The notes: generated by a model from the letters alone, not told the origin. Counted from the stretch's first letter, positions 1-5,937 are shown. The stretch is DNA of 18,159 nucleotides from Prevotellaceae bacterium UBA3646 (GCA_002373535.1 DFKL01000001.1:1-18159); one strand, 5' to 3'. Translations and numbers: made by a program.

Positions 1-91
1 TTATGTGCGTAATACTCTCACCCGCGTCCCCGATTGGAGTACTTTTTCTATCTTCCTCCTATACATATAATCACGTTTTCGTACCGACTTT

Positions 92-346
92 TTGATATGC
101 CAAACACATTATCCCGCCGACTTTCGGTGTAAAGAGACACATTTTCTTGCATTCAAGGGAAATGTTTACAGCATTTTTTCGTTATGGATACTTTTTTGTA
201 TATCGGCTGTGAGAACCGACGAACGAAGTAAGAGCAGAGCAAGCTCGTTTGCTATGCCTTACAAGGAGGAGGAAGACCATGTAATGGTCAAATTCCCCCA
301 AAGTAATTACTCTGGAGGAATGGTAGATATAGGTGGTGTGGTGTGA
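92..346 (+). other. Doubtful 84-codon ORF in a palindrome-rich stretch
   Basis: An open frame runs here but I do not think it is an ordinary gene. The predicted peptide has a hydrophobic start and a Lys/Arg/Ser-rich middle, and I recognise no domain in it. The 3' half of the DNA carries a perfect 6-bp hairpin (275-280 with 284-289, loop 3) and an imperfect 26-bp palindrome centred at 306/307. Those are DNA- or RNA-level structures rather than signs of protein selection. The segment around RSKSRASSFAMPYKEEE looks familiar to me from small hypothetical proteins in other Bacteroidales. That is unverified memory, and if right it points to a dispersed intergenic repeat that is mis-called as protein. 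Bases 1-91 show nothing I can name; a minus-strand open frame ending at 1-3 has only about 36 codons back to the previous stop. Confidence 0.25.
294..319. repeat. Imperfect 26-bp palindrome
   Basis: The two 13-base arms meet between 306 and 307. Eleven of the 13 pairs are complementary, with mismatches at pairs 6 and 10 counted from the centre. The core AGTAATTACT is a perfect 10-bp palindrome. It lies 5 bp after a separate perfect hairpin (275-289). It could be an operator for a dimeric regulator or part of a dispersed repeat. No T-run follows, so it does not look like an intrinsic terminator. Confidence 0.5.
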
Positions 347-384
347 TTTATATATTAAATAGAGTTCCAGAATTCAGGAGATTG

Positions 385-600
385 CTAATCCATATCTAAT
401 TCATCATCATAGTATGGATTATCATATATACTTTCTGTATTATCATCGTAATCATTATATTCATTTTGATCGTTCTCCTCATAAACATCTACTGATGTCG
501 GACATCCGAAAAAAGCATCATCTCCAATGTTTGTCACACTATTGGGAATGGTGACTGATGTCAAACCACTGCAGCAAAAGTATTTGCAAGTTGTTGTGTG
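385..600 (-). pseudogene. C-terminal remnant of a BspA-like leucine-rich-repeat surface protein
   Basis: Reading the minus strand from 600 down to the stop at 385-387 gives about 71 codons with no start codon. An in-frame stop (601-603) lies immediately upstream. The first half contains SGLTSVTIPNSVTNIGDDAF followed by FGCP. This is the hallmark of the Treponema/BspA-type LRR (GLTSVTIPNSVTxIGxxAFxGC), used by Bacteroidales surface proteins that bind host matrix or other bacteria. After the last repeat comes a low-complexity tail of about 30 residues, rich in Asp, Glu, Asn and Tyr, ending in ELDMD. Everything N-terminal (signal peptide and earlier repeats) is missing, so this is a relic of a deleted gene. 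The repeat match is clear; what removed the rest is unknown. Confidence 0.75.
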
Positions 601-1051
601 TCAGTGATTTTTAAATAAAACGGTAGAAATGTGAATACGAAGATTCTATGGATAGAGAAAAAGATGAAGATTTAACGTTTTTGACTTTTATAAACGGCAC
701 TAATAGTTATTCAGCTATTCAAAGAAATGTTATCATTGTTTTCTTCTTAGCCAATAGTACAATGCAAATCTTGCAACTTGCATAATCTCGAGTCTTAATA
801 GCCAATCCTTATGCTGTTTTCTATAAATCTATTTTTAGCCCCTTAATCTCTCCATACAACATTAGAATAAAAGGTCATTATTTTGCAAAAATCTACATGC
901 ATAACGTAAAAATCTTTAAATAATCATAAAAAAGGCTTAAACATCATTATATTTATCATTTAGTATTATATTTGCGGAAAATTATTTTCTATTATAATAA
1001 AATTGCAAATATCATCAATTTGTCATACTATAGGCAATAAAGGAACAAATT
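601..1051. other. AT-rich intergenic region upstream of the defence-like cassette
   Basis: No convincing gene is present. The longest start-to-stop frame I see on the + strand is 648-785, 45 codons beginning MDREKDEDLTFLTF with a hydrophobic centre. I cannot assign it and would not call it coding. The right end holds a candidate promoter (967-974) and a ribosome-binding-like AAAGGA (1039-1044) for the ATPase gene at 1052. The remainder shows no repeat or RNA gene I can recognise. Confidence 0.5.
967..974 (+). promoter_or_regulatory. Candidate Bacteroidales -7 box for the ATPase/DUF4435/HTH cassette
   Basis: TATATTTG matches the Bacteroidetes -7 consensus TAnnTTTG exactly. It lies 77 bp before the ATPase start codon. 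A TTTG at the -33 position is not evident at the usual 19-21 bp spacing, so the promoter would be half-consensus. AT-rich sequence makes chance matches likely. Confidence 0.35.
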
Positions 1052-1831
1052 ATGAATTATATTAAAGACTTTGAATTTCATAAGATGTGGGATCGATATG
1101 ATCTTGCGTGGCATGACCTACATGAAGATGTGAATGTCTTGGTTGGCATTAATGGTAAGGGAAAAACGACTCTTCTTGATGCGATAAACAGCTATTATAA
1201 TAAGAAATTCCCAAGTTCTTTCTATAAGAAATATGGTGATGACCGTATCGTGGCCACTCCATTAGACTGCCCTGTATTTTACATACAATCATCGGACATA
1301 CCTGCACAAGTAAAAAAGAAAGGGAACTCACTATTATATGAGCGTTTGATGAAGGTTGTTCTGCAAAATGAACATAATGACTCGTTTTTCAATTATCGTA
1401 TGAGAGCTCTTAACTATCCAGAGGAAAGCAACAGGATAGGCATGCGAATTGACTCCTTGTTTAAAGAGATAAACAGCTATTTCAAAGAATCAGATAAGGA
1501 AATCACCATTGAACGCGACTCTAATATGCTTGTGTTCAAGAATCTAATTGATGATAAAACGGTGACACTTGCAATGCTGTCTGCAGGTGAAAAGCAGTTG
1601 TTATTGATTTTATTGACGGTATTTCTTATGGACGAGAAACCATCTGTGCTACTAATGGACGAGCCTGAAGTGTCGCTACATATTGAATGGCAGGAGAAAC
1701 TGATCACGAGCTTAAGAAAGTTGAACAAGAACTGTCAGCTTATTATTACTACTCACTCACCAAGCATCTTTGCCAGTGGTTGGGAAAATAATATTTCATA
1801 CATAGAAGACTTGTACGTAGATGGCGAATAG
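1052..1831 (+). CDS. ABC/OLD-like AAA ATPase, PARIS AriA-like
   Basis: A 259-residue cytoplasmic P-loop ATPase of the SMC/ABC-like class (AAA_15/AAA_21 type). Visible motifs are Walker A GINGKGKTT (32-40), an ABC signature MLSAGEKQ (175-182), Walker B VLLMDEPE (199-206) with its catalytic glutamate, a D-loop-like VSLH (207-210) and the switch histidine in TTHSP (233-237). No membrane segments are present. AAAGGA at 1039-1044 supports the start. Its end overlaps the DUF4435 gene by 11 bp, implying translational coupling. In PARIS, the AriA ATPase senses a phage anti-restriction protein and releases the AriB nuclease. The arrangement here fits that logic. The protein seems short for AriA, with only about 135 residues between Walker A and the signature, so it may be a compact variant or a related ATPase/DUF4435 pair. 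The ATPase fold is near certain; the defence role is inference. Confidence 0.9.
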   Translation: MNYIKDFEFHKMWDRYDLAWHDLHEDVNVLVGINGKGKTTLLDAINSYYNKKFPSSFYKKYGDDRIVATPLDCPVFYIQSSDIPAQVKKKGNSLLYERLMKVVLQNEHNDSFFNYRMRALNYPEESNRIGMRIDSLFKEINSYFKESDKEITIERDSNMLVFKNLIDDKTVTLAMLSAGEKQLLLILLTVFLMDEKPSVLLMDEPEVSLHIEWQEKLITSLRKLNKNCQLIITTHSPSIFASGWENNISYIEDLYVDGE

Positions 1832-2693
1832 TGCAAAAGAGAATCGGCGTATTCGGCAGGTTGCTAGAAACCTAACAGCTTCACGTCTACTATATCGTGT
1901 GAGCACAATAGTTAGAGTGGAGTCAGAGGATGACATACCTTTTTGGCAACATGTTTTTAGCATTTCTAGACCAGGACAGAAAGTAAAATTTCTGCCTAGT
2001 GAGACAGGGAGTGGCCCCATCGCCCGCCAACGTGGTAAGACTGTATGTATGCGCTATGTAGGACATCTGAACAAAAATTTTGTGATATGTGTTGATAGTG
2101 ATTTTGACAGTTTTACACGTCCTGGGGTATTGGATAAGAATAAGTTTATTTTTCAAACATATACCTATTCTTTCGAAAATCACCATTGCTGGATACATAG
2201 TTTACAACAATATTGGGCTTCGCTTTCCATTAACGATTTTGATTTTGAAGTATTTCTGACAGAGTTAAGTCATATTCTATATCCTGTGTTAATTGAAATG
2301 TTGACAATCAAAGCTGCAAGAAAAAAAACATGGAATTTGACAGAGTTGTGTGGTATCATTCTGAGTTCACAGGTTAATAAGAGAGGAAGGCTTGACAATA
2401 ATGGACAACAACTTCTTAACGAAATAAAGTCACATTTAGCAACATGGAGTAAAGTGCAGACACACCCGACAAAGGTTGCCTGTGACAGAATGTCTACAAC
2501 TGCTGCAAGATTAGGACTGACGAAAAATACGGCCTATCTATATATGCAAGGACATTGTATCTTTGACCTAGTTCTTCGCATCGGCAATGTATTATGTAAC
2601 AAGAAACGTAATTTTCTCTATGAAGTGCTTGATCCAAGTCTTTTACATTGTAAATCTGCAGAGATGAAACATGTTATAGCTGATTTAAAATAG
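1821..2693 (+). CDS. DUF4435/Toprim-like protein, PARIS AriB-like effector candidate
   Basis: A 290-residue soluble protein. Near the N-terminus is VESEDD (33-38), followed by FW (41-42). An acidic VDSDFD follows at 91-96, then SFENHHC (117-123). This ordered set (VExEDD...FW, DxD, then a Y-S-x-E-N segment) is what I associate with DUF4435. In AriB of PARIS it forms a Toprim-type metal-binding nuclease centre with an invariant Glu and a DxD pair. The C-terminal half is basic and shows no second recognisable domain. The start overlaps the upstream ATPase gene, so the two are probably made together as one complex. In characterised PARIS systems AriB is the toxic effector, reported to act on tRNA. 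Whether this one cuts RNA or DNA cannot be told from sequence. The family call is fairly secure and the PARIS assignment is plausible. Confidence 0.8.
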   Translation: MANSAKENRRIRQVARNLTASRLLYRVSTIVRVESEDDIPFWQHVFSISRPGQKVKFLPSETGSGPIARQRGKTVCMRYVGHLNKNFVICVDSDFDSFTRPGVLDKNKFIFQTYTYSFENHHCWIHSLQQYWASLSINDFDFEVFLTELSHILYPVLIEMLTIKAARKKTWNLTELCGIILSSQVNKRGRLDNNGQQLLNEIKSHLATWSKVQTHPTKVACDRMSTTAARLGLTKNTAYLYMQGHCIFDLVLRIGNVLCNKKRNFLYEVLDPSLLHCKSAEMKHVIADLK

Positions 2694-2703
2694 AGTAAGG
2701 ACA

Positions 2704-2910
2704 ATGGCAATAGTTCAATTGAACAGAATCAAGACAGTGCTAACGGAGTGTGGTAAAAGTAATCTCTGGTTGGCTGAACGGTTAAATAAAAATGCCGCTA
2801 CAGTATCGCGGTGGTGCACCAATGACAACCAGCCGTCAGTGGAAACGCTGTATCAAATAGCACTACTGTTGGACGTGGATATACGTGAATTATTGAATAA
2901 AACAAAATAA
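2704..2910 (+). CDS. Small XRE/Cro-type helix-turn-helix DNA-binding protein
   Basis: A 68-residue protein made almost only of an HTH_3 (Cro/CI) domain. LAERLNKNAATVSRW (23-37) spans the helix-turn-helix, and NQPSVETLYQIALLLDVDIR then completes the five-helix bundle. It starts 10 bp after the DUF4435 stop and ends 2 bp before the next, broken gene, so it sits inside a polycistronic unit. Small stand-alone XRE proteins of this kind commonly regulate restriction-modification, toxin-antitoxin and abortive-infection operons in Bacteroidales. It is therefore a candidate autoregulator of the ATPase/DUF4435 cassette, or the surviving regulator of the decayed gene downstream. The fold is clear; the target operator is unknown, though the palindromic AT-rich DNA upstream of 1052 is the place to look. 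Confidence 0.85.
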   Translation: MAIVQLNRIKTVLTECGKSNLWLAERLNKNAATVSRWCTNDNQPSVETLYQIALLLDVDIRELLNKTK

Positions 2911-2912
2911 CG

Positions 2913-3172
2913 ATGGCAAGGGCAGACTTACTTGTGGATTTGGTAAAGTACGCGATTTCTGGTAACAAGGGAATGGTGAAGAAAGTGACTGAGGCCATAG
3001 TTGCAGAAGAAAGGGAAAAAGCAACATACGATATTGGCTGATCGCTTGGAGAATGAACTCCAACGAAGTCAAAGAGCAGATGTCAAAAGCCAAAGAGAAG
3101 AAGGCAGTGCTTTACCAACAGTAGTTGCAGAACCTAGGGTTGAAAATTTTATAGAGGAGCGTGAACCTCAGC
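2913..3172 (+). pseudogene. Frameshifted 5' fragment of an AAA-type ATPase gene
   Basis: The frame opening at ATG 2913 (MARADLLVDLVKYAISGN...) stops at 3039-3041 after 42 codons. Removing one A from the A5 run at 3016-3020 restores a continuous helical, charged reading. It joins ...AIVAEEREK to QHTILADRLENELQR and continues to about 3172 (VENFIEEREPQR). I recognise this as resembling the N-terminal region of Bacteroidales AAA ATPases that are often encoded beside an S8 (subtilisin-like) protease. That family assignment is from memory. The Walker motifs and all that should follow are absent, because after about 3172 the DNA changes into the end of another gene. The fragment lies 2 bp after the HTH gene, as if it once continued that operon. 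The extra A could be a true mutation or, less likely, an assembly error; the truncation makes the gene dead either way. Confidence 0.65.
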
Positions 3173-3238
3173 GGCCGCAAGGTTGCCAAGCCTACGAAGG
3201 GTCTGTTCATCGTGAACGGCAAGAAGGTGATTATGTGA
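3155..3238 (+). pseudogene. C-terminal tail remnant of a secreted/surface protein
   Basis: In a frame different from the restored ATPase frame, bases 3161-3238 read VNLSGRKVAKPTKGLFIVNG followed by KKVIM and a stop. An in-frame stop lies at 3152-3154. The pattern N-L-x-G-R/Q-x-V-x-K-P-x-K-G-L-[FY]-I-V-N-G-K-K-V is the usual C-terminus of Bacteroidales LRR/BspA-type and other secreted proteins and resembles a type IX secretion sorting tail. Only about 25 codons remain, with no start. With the ATPase fragment it overlaps, it marks the point where two unrelated genes were joined by deletion or recombination. Confidence 0.6.
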
Positions 3239-3297
3239 GTGAAATGAGAGTTATTACTCATAGATATGAAATAACAGAAACTCTAAATAAAAGGATT

Positions 3298-3696
3298 ATG
3301 AAGAATTTGAAATTTGTCTTTTCTGTTTTGGCAGTTGTATTTATTGGTTCGTTGGCTCTAATCTCTTGCGGAGATGAAATCGGTGATGAACCTGTAAATG
3401 TGAAGGATTGTATTGGCACATGGATGTGCATACAGAGTACGGATAATGCCTTTGGCAAATCTGTTGACGGGTTGCTGGTCGGAAAGGAAATCACGTTGAA
3501 TGAGAATGGAACGTTTACTTCGACGGCAGCAAGTATCGGAAGCTCTGGAGTATGGACGCTGAACGGAAACGAGGCAACGGCCAAGAGTGATGCCGGTACT
3601 TTTATCCTTAAGATTGCAGTCAGTGGCTCTACGATGAAGTGGGAAGGAACTGCAAATAATGGTGTGACATTCAAGTATACTTTCCGAAAAGAATAG
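3298..3696 (+). CDS. Small lipocalin-like lipoprotein
   Basis: A 132-residue predicted lipoprotein. The signal peptide has a basic start and a long hydrophobic core, and ends in LALISC with the lipidated cysteine at 24. CGDEIGDEP follows; acidic residues just after the cysteine resemble the surface-export signal of Bacteroidetes lipoproteins. The mature part is rich in beta strands: GTWMC, EITLNENGTFTST, GVWTLNGNEATAKS, GTFILKIAVSGSTMKW, VTFKYTF. This fits the small lipocalin-like domains (DUF4923/lipocalin_4 class) common in this order. The frame stays open upstream to 3001, but that part overlaps two gene fragments, and ATG 3298 is the only start giving a signal peptide. The gene appears monocistronic, closed by the stem-loop at 3720-3752. 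Its ligand and function are unknown. Confidence 0.82.
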   Translation: MKNLKFVFSVLAVVFIGSLALISCGDEIGDEPVNVKDCIGTWMCIQSTDNAFGKSVDGLLVGKEITLNENGTFTSTAASIGSSGVWTLNGNEATAKSDAGTFILKIAVSGSTMKWEGTANNGVTFKYTFRKE

Positions 3697-3719
3697 GTGT
3701 CGCTTTGAGTGGGTAATGA

Positions 3720-3752
3720 CAAGCCCTGACGGAATGAAGCCGTCAGGGCTTG
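3720..3752. terminator. Strong stem-loop, probable terminator
   Basis: The arms CAAGCCCTGACGG (3720-3732) and CCGTCAGGGCTTG (3740-3752) are perfectly complementary over 13 bp with a 7-base loop. It lies 24 bp after the lipoprotein stop. The downstream sequence is only moderately T-rich (CTTGTTGTGTG), so it is not a textbook intrinsic terminator, but it should insulate the capsule operon from upstream transcription. Confidence 0.75.
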
Positions 3753-4134
3753 CTTGTTGTGTGTGGCGTCGTGCGGTATTGTGTAGTTTTTGTCAATATT
3801 TGGTTGAGTGGATGTGAATATTTTTCTGGAGGACGCCAAGGTGCTGACTGACAGGATATATATACGAGATGTATACTGTATGTATACGATACGTGGTATT
3901 AATTGCCTGACTTTAAGTGGTTTGTATGTGGTAAAAGTGGCTTTTGGGGGTGTTTTGAGAGGAGTGCTGTAAGGTTTTTTTCATTGGTAGGCAACGGGTG
4001 GCCAGGGGGCTTGGATGTGACTATGGACTGTCTTTGACCGGTAAAACGATTATATTTTTTTAACATGTTGGCTGATTTTCTCTTTTTTTTTGTAATTTTG
4101 TGGTCAGTTAAATGCAATTGTATCTCTATTTGTT
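3753..4134. other. Intergenic region upstream of the capsule operon
   Basis: About 380 bp without a gene, G/T-rich on the + strand. It holds the palindromic hexamer GTATAC twice (3871-3876 and 3882-3887, five bases apart), within an alternating TA stretch, which could be an operator. A promoter-like element lies at its right end (4067-4100). I looked for a pair of long inverted repeats that would make the promoter invertible, as at many phase-variable Bacteroides capsule loci, and found none by eye. No integrase gene is adjacent. A minus-strand frame at 3899-4372 is judged a shadow of the UpxY gene and G/T-rich leader. Confidence 0.5.
4067..4100 (+). promoter_or_regulatory. Candidate Bacteroides-type promoter for the capsule operon
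   Basis: TAATTTTG (4093-4100) matches the -7 consensus TAnnTTTG. GTTG (4067-4070), one mismatch from the -33 box TTTG, lies 22 bp upstream, close to the preferred 19-21. Transcription would begin near 4105-4108, some 30 bp before the UpxY start. The T-rich spacer raises the chance of coincidence. Confidence 0.45.
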
Positions 4135-4162
4135 GTGCGTTGCAGGTCTGTTGGTGATATAG
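4112..4162 (+). other. Possible 16-codon leader peptide overlapping the UpxY start
   Basis: ATG 4112 to TAG 4160-4162 encodes MQLYLYLLCVAGLLVI, a hydrophobic, leucine-rich peptide (6 Leu of 16). It is the first ATG after the proposed transcription start and overlaps the GTG start assigned to UpxY in another frame. It might affect UpxY translation by coupling or attenuation. Short frames like this are common by chance. Confidence 0.2.
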
Positions 4163-4704
4163 ATTCGCCTGGCGATGGGACAGGCGAGGGCGGAGCCATA
4201 CACAGGATATGGGTGGCAATTCTAGTTCATACGAATTGTGAACATCGTGTGGCTGAGAGGCTGGCGGAACTCTCCGTGGAGTGCTATGTGCCGGTCCAGG
4301 AGGAGGTGCATCGCTGGAGTGACCGCATAAAGAGAGTCCAGAGGGTGGTGATTCCTTCGGTTGTCTTTGCAAAGGTGGGGTTGTCTCGTATAAATGACTT
4401 GAAACGGTTGTCTTTTGTGCGCGGACTGCTGACTAATCCTGGTGAGTCAAAACCTGCCGTGATTCCTGACGTGCAGATTGAGCGGTTGCGGTTTATGCTC
4501 GGGCAGACGGACGTGCCTGTCGAATTGGGGTGTGACGTGCGCCAATTCAGTGTGGGCTGCAGTGTGCGTGTAGTGCGTGGCTTGTTCAGGGGACTGGAGG
4601 GTACGGTGCTGTATGCGGATGAGGGGGTGCATGTAGGTGTCCTGTTGGAGGGGCTGGGGTATGCTCATATGGAGATTAACGAAAGTGATATAGAAGAAAT
4701 TTGA
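4135..4704 (+). CDS. UpxY-type transcription antiterminator (NusG paralogue)
   Basis: A 189-residue NusG/RfaH-family protein. The N-terminal NGN domain begins at IWVAILVHTNCEHRVAERL (about 25-43) and includes YVPVQEE and RWSDRIKR...VIPSVVFAKV, typical of Bacteroides UpxY. The C-terminal KOW-like domain contains VGCSVRVVRGLFRGLEGTV (about 141-159). UpxY proteins ride RNA polymerase on the operon that encodes them and prevent early termination in its leader, so each capsule locus activates itself. First-gene position here fits that role. The start is uncertain: GTG 4135 is the only usable upstream start, but it adds about 24 Gly/Asp-rich residues before the NGN domain that most relatives lack, and no ATG occurs in frame nearby. 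No UpxZ gene, the usual trans inhibitor partner, follows. Confidence 0.88.
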   Translation: MRCRSVGDIDSPGDGTGEGGAIHRIWVAILVHTNCEHRVAERLAELSVECYVPVQEEVHRWSDRIKRVQRVVIPSVVFAKVGLSRINDLKRLSFVRGLLTNPGESKPAVIPDVQIERLRFMLGQTDVPVELGCDVRQFSVGCSVRVVRGLFRGLEGTVLYADEGVHVGVLLEGLGYAHMEINESDIEEI

Positions 4705-4706
4705 GA

Positions 4707-5900
4707 ATGTCGATGAATATAGTTCGTAACAGAATATTGTCGTTCCTGTGTGCGTGTCTGCTGGCTATGCCTCTGATGTCACAGACGCATAGGGACACGC
4801 TGTGGCTGAACCGTCCTGTGTCAAAGTTCTATAAATTCAGTGATAATCTGTTCTGGGGCACAAGTTTTGGCGGCAGCTATTCGCTTTCTGAGTATGTGCG
4901 CAAGGAGGCTTTCTTCAAGATGTTAGGACCCGGCGTGGATTTTGAATTCGGCAAGCATCTGAGCAGGCAGTGGGCTGCGAGGGTGATGCTTGGGTACCAT
5001 TCCTATCAGTCTTCTTTTCCAAAGGAGGTCGTTGACAAGTATCCGGAAGCGTATCATTATTCTTTCAGTACGATAGGCGGCTATCTGGATGCGATGTATT
5101 GCCTGAACCGTCTTTTCAGGCCTTATAATCCGGGTAAGAGGAATCTGTTCTGGTTCTTCTTCGGTGCGGGTGGTATGGTTTCCTTTGGCTATGCAGGCAA
5201 GATGAATGAATGGAAAGATGCCTGGCCTATTGACAACGGGGCTGGTATCTATCCGGCATGTCGTGTGGGGATAGAGTGGCATAGGCGAGTCAGTCGTGGA
5301 ACGTCGGTGCTTTTGCGGGGCTTGTTTGCGACGACCAACAGTGCTTTTGACGGCAAGGTGCAAAATTGTGGCAGTGCCCGTCATTTCGTGGAATTGTCCG
5401 TGGGCTTCAGGGTGGGCTTGCCCAATCGTTACGGGCAGCGTCATTTTGAGTACTGCGGCCATAATGCGAACCGCTATTTCAATGTGATGAACGACAGGCT
5501 GGAGCGTCTGCACCGCAAGATGTCCACCAAAGGTATGGCCGGGCAAAACATGTGTGAGAGCGACAGCATCCTGCTGTTTCCCAGGGACTATCGCTATCTT
5601 ACTGACATGCAGAAGAGTAAACTGAGGAGGATGGCTGCGTACCTGAGAGAACATGAGGATGTGCGTGCCAACATACATATCTACGGCGACGAGAATGTCG
5701 TGGGTGGCATGGAAATGGAATTCCGTGTGGTCAACCGTGCCGAGAGGGTGGACGACTACCTTGGTAGGGAGTTGCAACTGGACAAGGGGCGTTATGTGAT
5801 ATCGACGCATCCTAATGAGCCGTCTCCTTACGGACAACAGCATATATTTACGCTGGGGGGTATCATAAGATACGAGAAAATGCCACAGACTTCATTGTAG
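4707..5900 (+). CDS. Outer-membrane protein with degenerate OmpA-like C-terminal domain
   Basis: About 397 residues if ATG 4707 is used. ATG 4713 is equally possible and puts the signal peptide (NIVRNRILSFLCACLLAMP...SQ) right at the start; TTG 4701 is unlikely. The middle 250 residues show Gly/aromatic-rich alternating strands (FWGTSFGGSY, WAARVMLGYHSY, FWFFFGAGGMVSFGYAG, RHFVELSVGFRVG), as in an outer-membrane beta-barrel. Residues near 290-385 resemble an OmpA peptidoglycan-binding fold: SILLFPRDYRYLT, then LRRMAAYLREHEDVRANIHI, GDENVVGG, NRAERVDDYLG. The usual D and R positions are only partly kept. It lies 3 bp after UpxY and before the Wza-like gene, suggesting a role in capsule export or in anchoring the export apparatus. 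The export role is inferred from position. Confidence 0.7.
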   Translation: MSMNIVRNRILSFLCACLLAMPLMSQTHRDTLWLNRPVSKFYKFSDNLFWGTSFGGSYSLSEYVRKEAFFKMLGPGVDFEFGKHLSRQWAARVMLGYHSYQSSFPKEVVDKYPEAYHYSFSTIGGYLDAMYCLNRLFRPYNPGKRNLFWFFFGAGGMVSFGYAGKMNEWKDAWPIDNGAGIYPACRVGIEWHRRVSRGTSVLLRGLFATTNSAFDGKVQNCGSARHFVELSVGFRVGLPNRYGQRHFEYCGHNANRYFNVMNDRLERLHRKMSTKGMAGQNMCESDSILLFPRDYRYLTDMQKSKLRRMAAYLREHEDVRANIHIYGDENVVGGMEMEFRVVNRAERVDDYLGRELQLDKGRYVISTHPNEPSPYGQQHIFTLGGIIRYEKMPQTSL

Positions 5901-5937
5901 TTAAAGTATTCTCTATTTATACTGATTATAATTCAAG

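Noticed and set aside
1..72. Possible end of a minus-strand gene at the left window edge
   Set aside because: The frame ending at 1-3 has an in-frame stop at about 109-111, leaving fewer than 37 codons and no recognisable sequence.
648..785. 45-codon ORF in the left intergenic region
   Set aside because: No motif, no clear ribosome-binding site and no neighbour to link it to; not strong enough to call.
3244..3261. Small hairpin (ATGAG...CTCAT) just after the surface-protein relic
   Set aside because: Only a 5-bp stem with an 8-base AT-rich loop and no T-run; likely chance.
3001..3696. A single 231-residue + strand ORF starting at TTG 3001
   Set aside because: Its first third is the shifted remnant of an ATPase and then out-of-frame text over a surface-protein tail. 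The real gene is the lipoprotein beginning at ATG 3298 with its own signal peptide.
3899..4372. 157-residue minus-strand ORF across the capsule leader
   Set aside because: Pro/His/Ser-rich without motifs, and it overlaps the start of UpxY; caused by the G/T-rich + strand.
4923..5843. 306-residue minus-strand ORF
   Set aside because: It lies entirely opposite the OmpA-like gene, is His/Thr-rich with no domain, and is explained by the codon composition of the + strand gene.
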